DNA of 64,000 nt. It comes from Leadbetterella lacunae. Lineage in GTDB: Bacteria > Bacteroidota > Bacteroidia > Cytophagales > Spirosomataceae. The stretch spans positions 1 through 64,000 of the forward strand of contig NZ_JBHRYQ010000001.1 in NCBI RefSeq assembly GCF_042649125.1, in the 5' to 3' direction. The stretch's first letter is position 1. Each line of letters opens with the position of its first letter. A program made the translations under genes and the position numbers. The notes beneath the pieces were generated by a model. It was not told the origin of the DNA and searched no databases. It saw only the letters and a program-made list of their open reading frames with translations. Below, in pieces: positions 1-8,270 of this stretch.

Positions 1-259
1 TTTTTTATGCCTCCAATACCTAGTTTTAGTCTCTTTTTTACATCTTCACTCAATTCCAGTTTGTGATCGGCAGTAAGTGAGATTCCTAATTAGCATGAAA
101 AATACGCATTTGTGAAACCTTTTCTTCGAGCGATTTTAGACAATAGGTCATTCACTCGCTTTTCTATAGGTGCGTCAGATTTTTTGTAAACGGGAGTCTG
201 AGCCAATAAAAGTTAGAAGTCAAAAGAAATAGAAGTACAAGAATGCTGCTTTTTTTCAT
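1..259 (-). pseudogene. GH3 beta-glucosidase-like gene, 5' end only, frameshifted
   Basis: Only the first 86 or so codons lie in the window. Translated from the ATG at 259-257, the text starts with a signal peptide (MKKSSILVLLFLL). It continues in a second frame with AQTPVYKKSDAPIEKRVNDL, then LEEKVSQMRIFHAN, then GISLTADHKLELSEDVKK, each in a different frame. This is the N-terminal pattern of secreted GH3 beta-glucosidases: a short linker, 'IEKRVxDLLSxMTLEEKVxQM', then the first barrel strand. At least three indels occur in 260 bp. Two of them are explained by one missing T in a T run. The product would be a periplasmic exo-beta-glycosidase. Identification rests on motif recall, and the catalytic residues lie outside the window. 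Whether the gene is truly dead or the consensus is faulty cannot be decided here. Confidence 0.55.
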
Positions 260-288
260 TGAAATTTAATTTTAAATCTAAACTTGGG

Positions 289-627
289 TTTTATTTATTT
301 ACTGTCAAACGGGCATATTTTTATTTTTAAAGAAAACATACCTTAAACCTACCATTGAAGCCATTTTTTAAACATTTTGAAAAACACCCCCCTTTCATTA
401 ACTGGGTCGCTTGCCAGCGGGGCCTCCATTTTTTCCGGGAGGCCGGACCCTTCAAAAAAACGGAGCAAAAAAAACTGCACCCTGCAAACTCGCACAATTA
501 AAATTCTTATTGTCAAGGTTCTAATAAAAAATACTTCCCAAAAGAATTTAACAGTGCTCAAACAGTGCAGGGCGATCTAATGATTTATTTTCTATTTTAT
601 TTACCCGTTTGACAGTTTTTATTTATT
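289..627. repeat. Candidate non-autonomous insertion element (MITE-like) with 13-bp inverted ends
   Basis: ACTGTCAAACGGG at 301-313 is matched by its exact reverse complement CCCGTTTGACAGT at 603-615, bounding about 315 bp with no convincing gene. TTTTATTTATT occurs just outside both ends (289-299 and 617-627). It could be a target duplication, but it is low-complexity and offset by one base on the left. The interior holds a GC-rich stem-loop cluster at 404-450 that stands out in AT-rich surroundings. The element lies between two broken genes. No transposase is present, so mobility is inferred. Confidence 0.4.
404..450. other. GC-rich branched stem-loop inside the inverted-repeat element
   Basis: GGGTC (404-408) pairs with GACCC (446-450), closing over two inner hairpins. 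One is CGCT-TGCC-AGCG (408-419). The other is a perfect 7-bp stem, GGCCTCC (421-427) with GGAGGCC (438-444). The outer and first inner stems share base 408, so they compete there. The structure can form on either strand. It may be an element end structure, a transcript terminator or a cruciform. The function is unknown. Confidence 0.4.
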
Positions 628-640
628 CAAAAAATGGTTT

Positions 641-2358
641 TTAAAGGTTGTTTTTCTTCAACTCAGATACCGCATAATCTGCAGCTCGAGCGGTTTAGGG
701 CCATATACGTGATAGAGGATTTACGCATGAAGATGGAGGTCATGGCAGCTCCATCGGTTACGAAAACGTTTTTACAGGCGTGTACTTGGTTATATTTGTT
801 TAAGACCGAGGTTTTTGGTCGAGGCCCATTCTGGCTGTTCCCATTTCGTGTATACCAAGGCCCAAGTGCACATCGCTTCTGTTGTTCCCAACCACGTTTT
901 TAAATCCGGCAGTTTCTAACATTTCTACGGCCGAATTCATCATGTCTTTCCTCATCTCTATTTCGTTTTGGCCAAATTGGCATCAATACAATCTGCGGAA
1001 TACCCCACTGATCTTTTTTATCTTTTGATAAATACATGCGGTTATTTGGGTCAGGAAGCGTTCTCCAAAGCCGCCAAAACCAATCGTCCATTTGCCAGGA
1101 TGGGTAAGGTCTTCTTTAAAAGTGGCTCCAAATCCGTTTGCCCTACGCCGCGGCTCCAGCCCGCTCTGTTTGCTCCACCTTGGTAACCAAAACCACGGAT
1201 ATAAGAAGTTTGGCTGTCGCTTCCCCAGTTCCTAAACCTCGGAATAAAGAGCATTTGGTCGCTGTCCGAAGATGTAGTCGTCTTCAAAACCCTCAATGCT
1301 GGCATTGGCTCCCACACCCAAGTGATGATCCATAATGTTGCGGCCACTTGGTCGCTGTCGTTTCCAAAACCGTTTTGAAATCTCGCCGATTTGGAATTTA
1401 GCATTAGCCCTGCGGTGTTCATGGCTCCGCATTTAAGAATATTATTTTAGCAAAAAACTCTTCTGTTTTGTGCGTTTTCTGATGTATGATTCTTACACCA
1501 ATGGCTTTTGCTTAGCTTCGTCATAGATAATTTCAGAGGCAATACTATCGTGTAAAATCGTCAGGTTGTTGGTACGCATCGCGGCCGGTATTGAGCCCGA
1601 CATAGAACTGTAATAGCCACCATATGGACAGCCGCGGCTGCATTTATTTCTGTATTGGCACGATCCACGGCCTAGTTCGGTATGTTCCTGGGTGGGTTGA
1701 GAAAGGTTGGCTACACGACCAATAGTTACCGGTCGATTAAGTTTTTCTTTCATCATTTTTTTATAATAATTTTTTTGGTTTTCTGGCGATACATCGGCAT
1801 TGGCGGCAAAAAATGCCCATCAGGCAATACGTCTAGTCCTTCTTTTTGACCACTTATTCCCACAAATTTTTCTACGTGTGTATACCAGCTTTCTAGGTCT
1901 TTGTATCTGATTGGCCAGTCTACGCCTATGCCATCTTTGGCGTTTGCTTCAAAATCTTTCTCGTTCCATCTGTATGACTGTCTGCCCCAATGCATACTTC
2001 TACCTCCAGTGTGGTAGGCCCTAATCCAGTCAAATGGTTTTTCTTCTATAAAAGGATTTTCTTTATCATTTGTAAAAAAAGTCTTGGTTTCTTCTGCTGC
2101 TCCTGCAGGAAAACGGCTACTTGCCCACATTTCTTCGGCTGAGTGGAGGGTGATTTTGCCTCTATGCTGAAAGTCCCAAGGCTGCCCCATGGCAGTGTCA
2201 TAGCCAGACACGTGCGGCACTTCTTTGCCTCGTTCTAACATCAGTACTTTTAGTCCTTTTTCGGTTAATTCTTTTGCTGCCATTCCGCCGGTCATTCCTG
2301 AGCCCACTACGATGGCATCGTATGTATTATTTGCTTTGGCTTTTATATTTAAATTCAT
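641..2358 (-). pseudogene. GMC-family FAD oxidoreductase, frameshifted into about eight or more pieces
   Basis: The intact N-terminal piece (2358-1753) has the Rossmann FAD motif DAIVVGSGMTGGMAAKEL near residue 14 and the GMC signature region GGRSMHWGRQSYRW. Further pieces in shifting frames give PVTIGRVANLSQ, a Cys-rich CQYRNKCSRGCPYGGY segment, NIMDHHLGVGA, and the C-terminal active-site block (GTARMG, NVFVTDGAAMTSS, YMALTARAADYAV). They end at a TAA at 641-643. Together they cover a whole GMC enzyme of the gluconate/sorbose/choline dehydrogenase type, which oxidises an alcohol or sugar in the periplasm. Most frame changes fit a single base missing from a homopolymer, for example one A near 1500 or one G near 1350. 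The partner subunit lies directly upstream. The gene may be intact in the living cell. Confidence 0.8.
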
Positions 2359-2380
2359 GATTAGCTAAATTTTTTAAGGT

Positions 2381-2980
2381 TTAATAGGCAAAAGATTTTT
2401 GACTAGGCTTGATTTTTATGACTTCCAGCCTTCCGGGTACTTGGTGGTAGTCAAAGTTTTCGGTGATTCCTTTTTCAGAGGTGAAGTATCCGAGTAGTGT
2501 CATTTCTTTCACTAGTCTCCAAAACGGTATCCCTTTGCCATCAGTATCCATTAGTTCCTTGTCTTCGTTGTCTCCCATTTTGGTCTGTTTGACATTCTTT
2601 TTCTTCATCAACTCTTTGGTGTCTGCCTCAAGTTTTTTGAGGGTGGCGGTTTTCTGAGCTTGGTTTTGTTTCAAAAAGCCTAGTTTATCTAGTTCGTCAA
2701 GGCCATTTGTGAAGTTTCTTTTTTCAGCGGCTTTATAGCAATCATTAATCATCATTTCTATAAATGCCGGCACGCCAGCGTCTTTTGCCCCAGCAGTTTT
2801 AGTGCGAGGGATAATCATTTCAGCCACCTCTGCCAATATGGCTTTCTGGGTTTTGTTAAGCGAGAAAGTAGAATCAAAACCTAGTTTTTTATCTAAGTTT
2901 TCCATGGCAAAAAGGGTAGGAGCAGAGAGGGTTCCGCCCATTAAAAGTGCCACATGTTTAATCAGGTTTCTTCTATTCAT
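2381..2980 (-). CDS. Gluconate 2-dehydrogenase subunit 3 family protein
   Basis: This 199-aa protein begins MNRRNLIKHVALLMGG, a twin-arginine-type signal. It continues with an ALxxSLNKTQKAILAEVAEMIIPRTKTAGAKDAGV stretch typical of the small gamma-like subunit of membrane-bound gluconate/sugar dehydrogenases. Such subunits escort or stabilise a GMC flavoprotein partner during export and sit at the periplasmic face. The GMC gene starts 22 bp downstream on the same strand, the usual operon order. The pair closes the minus-strand arm of the polysaccharide locus. A role in oxidising a released sugar is inference. The family call is firm, the substrate unknown. Confidence 0.85.
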   Translation of the reverse strand: MNRRNLIKHVALLMGGTLSAPTLFAMENLDKKLGFDSTFSLNKTQKAILAEVAEMIIPRTKTAGAKDAGVPAFIEMMINDCYKAAEKRNFTNGLDELDKLGFLKQNQAQKTATLKKLEADTKELMKKKNVKQTKMGDNEDKELMDTDGKGIPFWRLVKEMTLLGYFTSEKGITENFDYHQVPGRLEVIKIKPSQKSFAY

Positions 2981-3024
2981 AATTTTTAGATATTTATTGT
3001 TGAATAATTCTTTTTTATTGTGGT

Positions 3025-5295
3025 TTATATGCTAACCCAGAAAGTAGCACATACAGGTTTCAATTTCAATACGTATTGCGTGTAGTCTATACCATTTCTT
3101 TTTATATGCTTAATTCTTTTAATTTCTGATATATCGCCATTATGCGGATTCCAGTTTTCTAATTTTAGCTTACCTCTTATCAGTATCTCAGTAGATATTA
3201 CATCATCAGATGAATTAGCAAAAAAGAATATATCCTTGCCGTCTTTTAGCTTGTGCACATATGAAAATACTCCTAGTTCGCTTTTAAGTTTAATATTTTC
3301 TGTGAAGATTATATCAGCGTCCGTTTGTAATTCATTAATTGCTTTTGTTAGAGCTTCGGGATTTAATGCTTTTAGAAAAATAGCTTTTCCGCCTTTGGGG
3401 TTAGTTTGCATTGAAGCGTTTTTAGCTGCATTTTCACCAAATATTTCGTTAATGATTTCTACAATTTCACCGTCTTTACCTATCTCTGCTGACTTAGAAG
3501 GCAGTAAACCTGTTGCAATTACTTTACCTCCGTTGTCATAAAACTCTTTTATTTTTTTGAGTGTTTCAAGCGAAATTACTTTTCCAGCAGGTATTATTAA
3601 AAGCTTGTAATCTTGGAAGTTTTCGGTATTGCTTAGTCGTAATTTTTCTCCTTGAATTTGATATTTGTCCGATGCTAAAAATTCAGGATGTACAAAAGTG
3701 AAATCTTGCCGAATTTCATTGGTTAGCATTTCGCTAATTTTGAGATAATCGGCTTCAGGGTAGGTGAAAGCTCCTCCTCTTTTGTTTTCAGGGGCATCGA
3801 AACGAAAATCACCCTGCAAACTGCTAATGGGATACAAAACGGCAATTTCACTAATATTTCGTCCGCCTTGAAGCATAAAGCAAGATCTAGCTGCATATTC
3901 GCTATATGTTGCCAAGCCAGGACTAAGTTTTTTGCTATATGGTGAAATCAAAGGTGGAATATTTACCGTCGTGGGGTCATACCACATGCCGTGAGGAACA
4001 ATAAAGTTTATGCCTCGTGCTTGAATTTCCATGAGGGCTCGGTAAAGCATAAGTGAGTCTACGGTATTTTCTTTTAAAGCACCGTAAATTTCGGTAGCAG
4101 TAATGGGCTTGTCATAAAAATTAGAGGCAGAACTGATTAATTTGAAGCCATCTCTGCCGTGTCCATATCCAATGATAAGGTCGGCCAATGGCATGTGTGA
4201 ATGGCGGTAAAACTTAAAAATATCGCCGTTCATATCTACGGGTTGCTCAGCATAATTTCCAGGAGGGTGACCTGTGCTTTTTATCCCCTGTTTGGTTGCC
4301 CACTCAGCCGCGAGCCTTGGGTAACCCTCTGCCAGTAACTCGGCTCTTGTATTGAAAAAATCAATTCGAACAGACTCTGTTTCTGGTCCAATATCATACC
4401 AAAGTGCAGGATAATAAATTGTAGGGTCATAACCATTTAGCTTTTGGAAAGCATCATTAAAGTGAGGTGTCCAAGCTTTTTCGTGTCTCCAAAATCCGAC
4501 GTCATCAAAAAAAGTGAGCTGTATGGTATTCTGAAAATAAGGCTTAAAACGCCTTTCGTACTCATCAAAAGTCAAACTCATGAGGTTTTTTACCGAAGTA
4601 GTGTCGAGGTAATCTACAGTGTAAGCACCTTTGTGATAAGTAGCTGGTATACAGGTAAAAATCATTAACTTCCAATTTCCCTCAGGTACTCTCCAGGTAA
4701 GAATTTTTTCTTTGATATAAGGTGAAACGTCGATTCGCTCTAGTGTTTCGGTATTCATAGCCACAGCAGCCATCAGTGGTTCGTTTGGAAGTACCATTTT
4801 AAAATTTCGGTATCCAGCCATTGTAAACTCTCTTTTCTCCAAACTCTTTCTAATATCCTGGGGAAATTTTTCCTCAAGCATACCACCTGCATTTCCGCTA
4901 GGAAAATCAGCATCGTCGTACATGATGACGTTCATGTCTAACTTTTTTGCAGTTTTGAGGATATGGTCATACTTTTCGAAATAGGATTCGCTCAGAAAGT
5001 CTGGCTTTGTACGTGTTACGGGTAATACCGCAACACCTCCAAAATTTGCCTTTAGCTTGGCATCTCGCATTTGCTCTTCAATGCCTTCGTTGCTTAACTC
5101 ACCATTGATATGCCAAAAGGGCATAGGTTTGTATTTGTTTTCGGGATTTTTGAAGCTTTCTTTTTGAATTGTTTTTTTTTGACCAAAAGAAAACATTGTA
5201 GAAAAAAAGAATACAAAACAAATGCTTTTGTTTATGTTATTTAAGCTTAAAGCTATATTAGTAAACTTATTAAGTTTAATATATGTCATTGTCAA
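3025..5295 (-). CDS. GH106-like secreted glycoside hydrolase (putative alpha-L-rhamnosidase)
   Basis: This 756-aa protein has an N-terminal hydrophobic export segment (about residues 22-38, ending SFGQ). Residues 50-110 read KPMPFWHINGELSNEGIEEQ, then GFGGV-type strands and MYDDADFPSG, resembling the TIM-barrel start of GH106 and related rhamnosidase-like families. Candidate acid residues lie in FFDDVGFW (near 255) and TATEIYGALKE (near 400). A class I glutamine-amidotransferase-like trimer domain (KLLIIPAGKVISLETLKKIKEFYDNGGKVIATG, near 560-590) follows. GH106 enzymes are usually longer (about 1000 aa or more) and carry a C-terminal sandwich domain, so this may belong to a related unclassified family. 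It lies 28 bp downstream of the GH78 gene, in the same operon arm. Rhamnosidase activity is inferred from family and context. Confidence 0.6.
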   Translation of the reverse strand: MTMTYIKLNKFTNIALSLNNINKSICFVFFFSTMFSFGQKKTIQKESFKNPENKYKPMPFWHINGELSNEGIEEQMRDAKLKANFGGVAVLPVTRTKPDFLSESYFEKYDHILKTAKKLDMNVIMYDDADFPSGNAGGMLEEKFPQDIRKSLEKREFTMAGYRNFKMVLPNEPLMAAVAMNTETLERIDVSPYIKEKILTWRVPEGNWKLMIFTCIPATYHKGAYTVDYLDTTSVKNLMSLTFDEYERRFKPYFQNTIQLTFFDDVGFWRHEKAWTPHFNDAFQKLNGYDPTIYYPALWYDIGPETESVRIDFFNTRAELLAEGYPRLAAEWATKQGIKSTGHPPGNYAEQPVDMNGDIFKFYRHSHMPLADLIIGYGHGRDGFKLISSASNFYDKPITATEIYGALKENTVDSLMLYRALMEIQARGINFIVPHGMWYDPTTVNIPPLISPYSKKLSPGLATYSEYAARSCFMLQGGRNISEIAVLYPISSLQGDFRFDAPENKRGGAFTYPEADYLKISEMLTNEIRQDFTFVHPEFLASDKYQIQGEKLRLSNTENFQDYKLLIIPAGKVISLETLKKIKEFYDNGGKVIATGLLPSKSAEIGKDGEIVEIINEIFGENAAKNASMQTNPKGGKAIFLKALNPEALTKAINELQTDADIIFTENIKLKSELGVFSYVHKLKDGKDIFFFANSSDDVISTEILIRGKLKLENWNPHNGDISEIKRIKHIKRNGIDYTQYVLKLKPVCATFWVSI

Positions 5296-5323
5296 GATTA
5301 GTTTTTTAATTTAAATTCACTAC

Positions 5324-8044
5324 TTACCACTCAAACACATAACTTCCAGATCCTACTTCTACGTGTACCGATTTGTTTTCTGCCTTTATGTTTTTGTAAA
5401 TGTCAGATTCCGTCATTATCTGGCCATCGGCAGAGATTTGGTTTACCTTTGCCTCTGGTAGCATTATGGTAGCTGTAGTGTTAGCTGGTACTTCTACTTG
5501 TAGTTTCATTTTACCGCCTTCGCGAGACCAATGCGAAACTATCTGCCCGTAACTAGACTCGAAACTGGCTTTAGCAAAGTCTAATTTAGTAGTAGGGTGT
5601 GGTTGAATCAGGATGTGTTTATAGCCTGCTTCGCCAATTTCTATTCCAGCCACCACACGATACATCCAGTCTCCGATGGCTCCGTATGCATAATGGTTAA
5701 ATGAGTTCATACCTGTGGTTTGAAACGTACTGTCAGGTTTTTGTCCGTCCCAACGCTCCCAAATAGTGGTGGCCCCCATTTTGACAGGATATAACCATGA
5801 TGGGTATGTTTCTTGAAATAAAAGGTCATACGCCACGTCAGTTTGTCCGTTGTCTGAAAGTACTTTGGTAATATAAGGTGTGCCCAAAAAGCCCGTAGAT
5901 AAGTGGTTTTTACGCCCTTTTATATCTTCTACTAAATATCCTACAGCTTTGGGTCTTTGGTTTTCGGGTAATAGGTCAAACATTAAAGCCAGAATATATG
6001 AAGTCTGCGAGTCAGAAGCGGTACGGCCAGAAAGCGTTACATATTCGTTGTTAAACTTTATTTTTATTTGTTCAAAAAGCTCGTTGTACATTTTTGCGTC
6101 TTCGGTTTTTCCTAAAACCTGAGCGGCTTGAGCGGTAAGTTTTGTCGAATAGGCAAAAAACGCAGTAGCTATATAGTTTTGATTGGTATGGCCGTCTGCT
6201 TCACGAGTAGAACCCGATGCAGGTACATAAAACAGCCAGTCGCCAAATACACTTCCGTTTTTCCAAATTAGGTTGTTTCCTGATTTTGAACGGATATATT
6301 CTACCCATGCTTTCATGCTTCCATATTGCTCGGCAAGGAGTTTTTTGTCTCCGTAAACTTCATAGATAGTCCAGGGTGCTATTACGGCCACATCTCCCCA
6401 TCCTGCTGAGGTAGGTACTGTAAGCGAACCTTGTGGATTGAGGGCATCTGGAACAACAAAAGGCACCTCGCCGCCTGGGCGTTGGTCTGCTTTTACATCT
6501 GCCAGCCATTTGGTAAAAAAGGCTGCCACATCGGCATTAAAACTGGCAGTTCTTACGAAGGCTTGGGCGTCGCCCGTCCAACCTAGGCGTTCGTCACGCT
6601 GTGGGCAATCCGTAGGAACATCCACAAAATTCCCTTTTTGACCCCATCTAATATTACTTTGTAACTGATTAATTTTAGGATTTGAACATGTGAATTCACC
6701 AGTTTCCTCAAAATCTGAATGAACAACTACTGCTGTTAAGTTATCTGGCGTAAGTTCTGTACCTGCGGGAAGGCCTTCAATAGAAAAATACCTAAAGCCA
6801 AAGAAAGTAAAACGTGGTTCGTAAGTTTCCTCCATATTGCTCTCACCAATAATATAAGTGGCGGTGGCTTTAGCTGTTCTAAGATTGGCCGTATAAAATT
6901 CGCCGTATTTATCTAAAACTTCAGCATGTTGCATTTTTATAACTGTTCCTGCTGGCCCTTTTACTTTAAGCTTTACCCAGCCTACCATATTTTGACCAAA
7001 ATCTGCTACTAAAGTGCCTTTTGGAGTTCTAAAAATTCGAATAGGTTTAATCTCTTGGATACGTTTTATAGGTGCACCCATTGAGGCCACCAATACATCA
7101 TTCTTATAATTTGCAACATGCACAGCGTGCCATTTGCTATCGTTAAAAGCTGGCTTGGTCCAGTCTGATATGGTTTTGGTAGCGTCATATGTTTCGCCAT
7201 TGTATATGTCTGCCATTCTGATTGGGCCCGCTTGCGAAGCTTTCCAATCTGCATCTGAGGTAATTATTTCTTCAGAATTGTCGGTGTATTTCACATGGAT
7301 TTGACAAAGTAAGCCTCTTTGGTTTCCATATACAGCGTATTTGTTTTGCCATCCGAGGTTACCTCTGTACCAACCGTCTGCTAGCATAGCACCAACTGCA
7401 TTTTTGCCCTGATTTAGATGGTTCGTAACATTATATACTTGGTATTGCAGGCGTTTGTTATAACTGGTCCATCCTGGAGTAAGTACTTGGTCGCCTATTT
7501 TTTGGCCATTTAGATAAAGTTCATAAAGTCCGTGAGCAGTTACGTATGCTTTTGCTTCTTTTATTTTTTTCTTAATAGGAAAATCTTTTCTAAGCAAAAT
7601 GGTAGGCGAAATTCGCATGGTGTCATTCGGTATCTCTATCCATTTTGCTACCCATTCTGTATTTGATAAAAAACCAGTTTCGAAAATAGAAGTGGCACTC
7701 CAAGCTGATTCTTGGTCTTGGTTATCCCAAACTTTTACTCGCCAAAAATACCTCGTTCTACTTTTTAGTGGCCCGGCATACATTTGGAGTATTGAGGCAC
7801 TTGAGTTTACTTTTTTTGATGTCCAAACGATTGATTTTTTGTTAAAATCAGTAGATTCAGAAACTTCGATTAAATATGCTGTTTGTGAAGTATTGCGTTT
7901 GTCAGATTTTAATTTCCAGCTCAACCTTGGCTCTTTAACGTCAATACCTACGGGGTTGGTTAGGTGCTCGCACGTGAGGTCGTAGGTGCTCAGCTGGGCA
8001 CTCGCCACGAAACTAAGCAAGATAAGTACAATTGTCTTCATCAT
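5324..8044 (-). CDS. GH78 alpha-L-rhamnosidase
   Basis: A 906-aa periplasmic enzyme with signal peptide MMKTIVLILLSFVASA. The domain order is that of GH78: an N-terminal fibronectin-like domain (TNPVGIDVKEPRLSW, near 30-120), a beta-sandwich with the YVTAHGLYELYLNG motif (about 165-310), an FGQNMVGWV rhamnosidase domain (near 345), the (alpha/alpha)6 barrel, and a C-terminal sandwich. The catalytic segment DCPQRDERLGWTGD near residue 481 keeps the acidic residues of the family. TTIWERWDG near 765 supplies the presumed catalytic base Glu. It removes terminal alpha-L-rhamnose by an inverting mechanism. Length is normal for the family. It sits between the GH106-like gene and the sulfatase-GH78 fusion. 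Confidence 0.93.
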   Translation of the reverse strand: MMKTIVLILLSFVASAQLSTYDLTCEHLTNPVGIDVKEPRLSWKLKSDKRNTSQTAYLIEVSESTDFNKKSIVWTSKKVNSSASILQMYAGPLKSRTRYFWRVKVWDNQDQESAWSATSIFETGFLSNTEWVAKWIEIPNDTMRISPTILLRKDFPIKKKIKEAKAYVTAHGLYELYLNGQKIGDQVLTPGWTSYNKRLQYQVYNVTNHLNQGKNAVGAMLADGWYRGNLGWQNKYAVYGNQRGLLCQIHVKYTDNSEEIITSDADWKASQAGPIRMADIYNGETYDATKTISDWTKPAFNDSKWHAVHVANYKNDVLVASMGAPIKRIQEIKPIRIFRTPKGTLVADFGQNMVGWVKLKVKGPAGTVIKMQHAEVLDKYGEFYTANLRTAKATATYIIGESNMEETYEPRFTFFGFRYFSIEGLPAGTELTPDNLTAVVVHSDFEETGEFTCSNPKINQLQSNIRWGQKGNFVDVPTDCPQRDERLGWTGDAQAFVRTASFNADVAAFFTKWLADVKADQRPGGEVPFVVPDALNPQGSLTVPTSAGWGDVAVIAPWTIYEVYGDKKLLAEQYGSMKAWVEYIRSKSGNNLIWKNGSVFGDWLFYVPASGSTREADGHTNQNYIATAFFAYSTKLTAQAAQVLGKTEDAKMYNELFEQIKIKFNNEYVTLSGRTASDSQTSYILALMFDLLPENQRPKAVGYLVEDIKGRKNHLSTGFLGTPYITKVLSDNGQTDVAYDLLFQETYPSWLYPVKMGATTIWERWDGQKPDSTFQTTGMNSFNHYAYGAIGDWMYRVVAGIEIGEAGYKHILIQPHPTTKLDFAKASFESSYGQIVSHWSREGGKMKLQVEVPANTTATIMLPEAKVNQISADGQIMTESDIYKNIKAENKSVHVEVGSGSYVFEW

Positions 8045-8201
8045 TTTTGTTAAGGTTTGATTGAATACGTTTTAAAAACTTTTTATTTCAGTTTTATTCT
8101 TTGAAAAAAAATAGCGTCGGTAGTTTTATGAAAAGTTGTGGAGAAAAGTAGATAAATGAGCGTTTTTTTAATAATTCTTGGACAAAATGTTATCCCCAAA
8201 T

Positions 8202-8221
8202 CTGCTCCCCGAAGGGAGTAG
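8202..8221. other. Hairpin with 4-nt loop in the gap between GH78 and the fusion gene
   Basis: CTGCTCCC (8202-8209) pairs with GGGAGTAG (8214-8221) with one mismatch across a CGAA loop; the minus-strand RNA has the stable UUCG loop. A T run follows only on the plus strand. In the minus-strand transcript it would separate the fusion ORF from the GH78 ORF, either as a processing or stabilising stem or as a weak terminator. The rest of the 226-bp gap shows nothing else. Confidence 0.4.
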
Positions 8222-8270
8222 ACTTTTTAAGTAAGGGGCATTAATCAACCTATATCAATCAATATTTTTT

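Noticed and set aside
349..580. Two overlapping ORFs of 67-70 codons on opposite strands inside the inverted-repeat element
   Set aside because: They are mirror frames over a GC-rich structured stretch, have no family resemblance and read through the stem-loops; chance frames are more likely.
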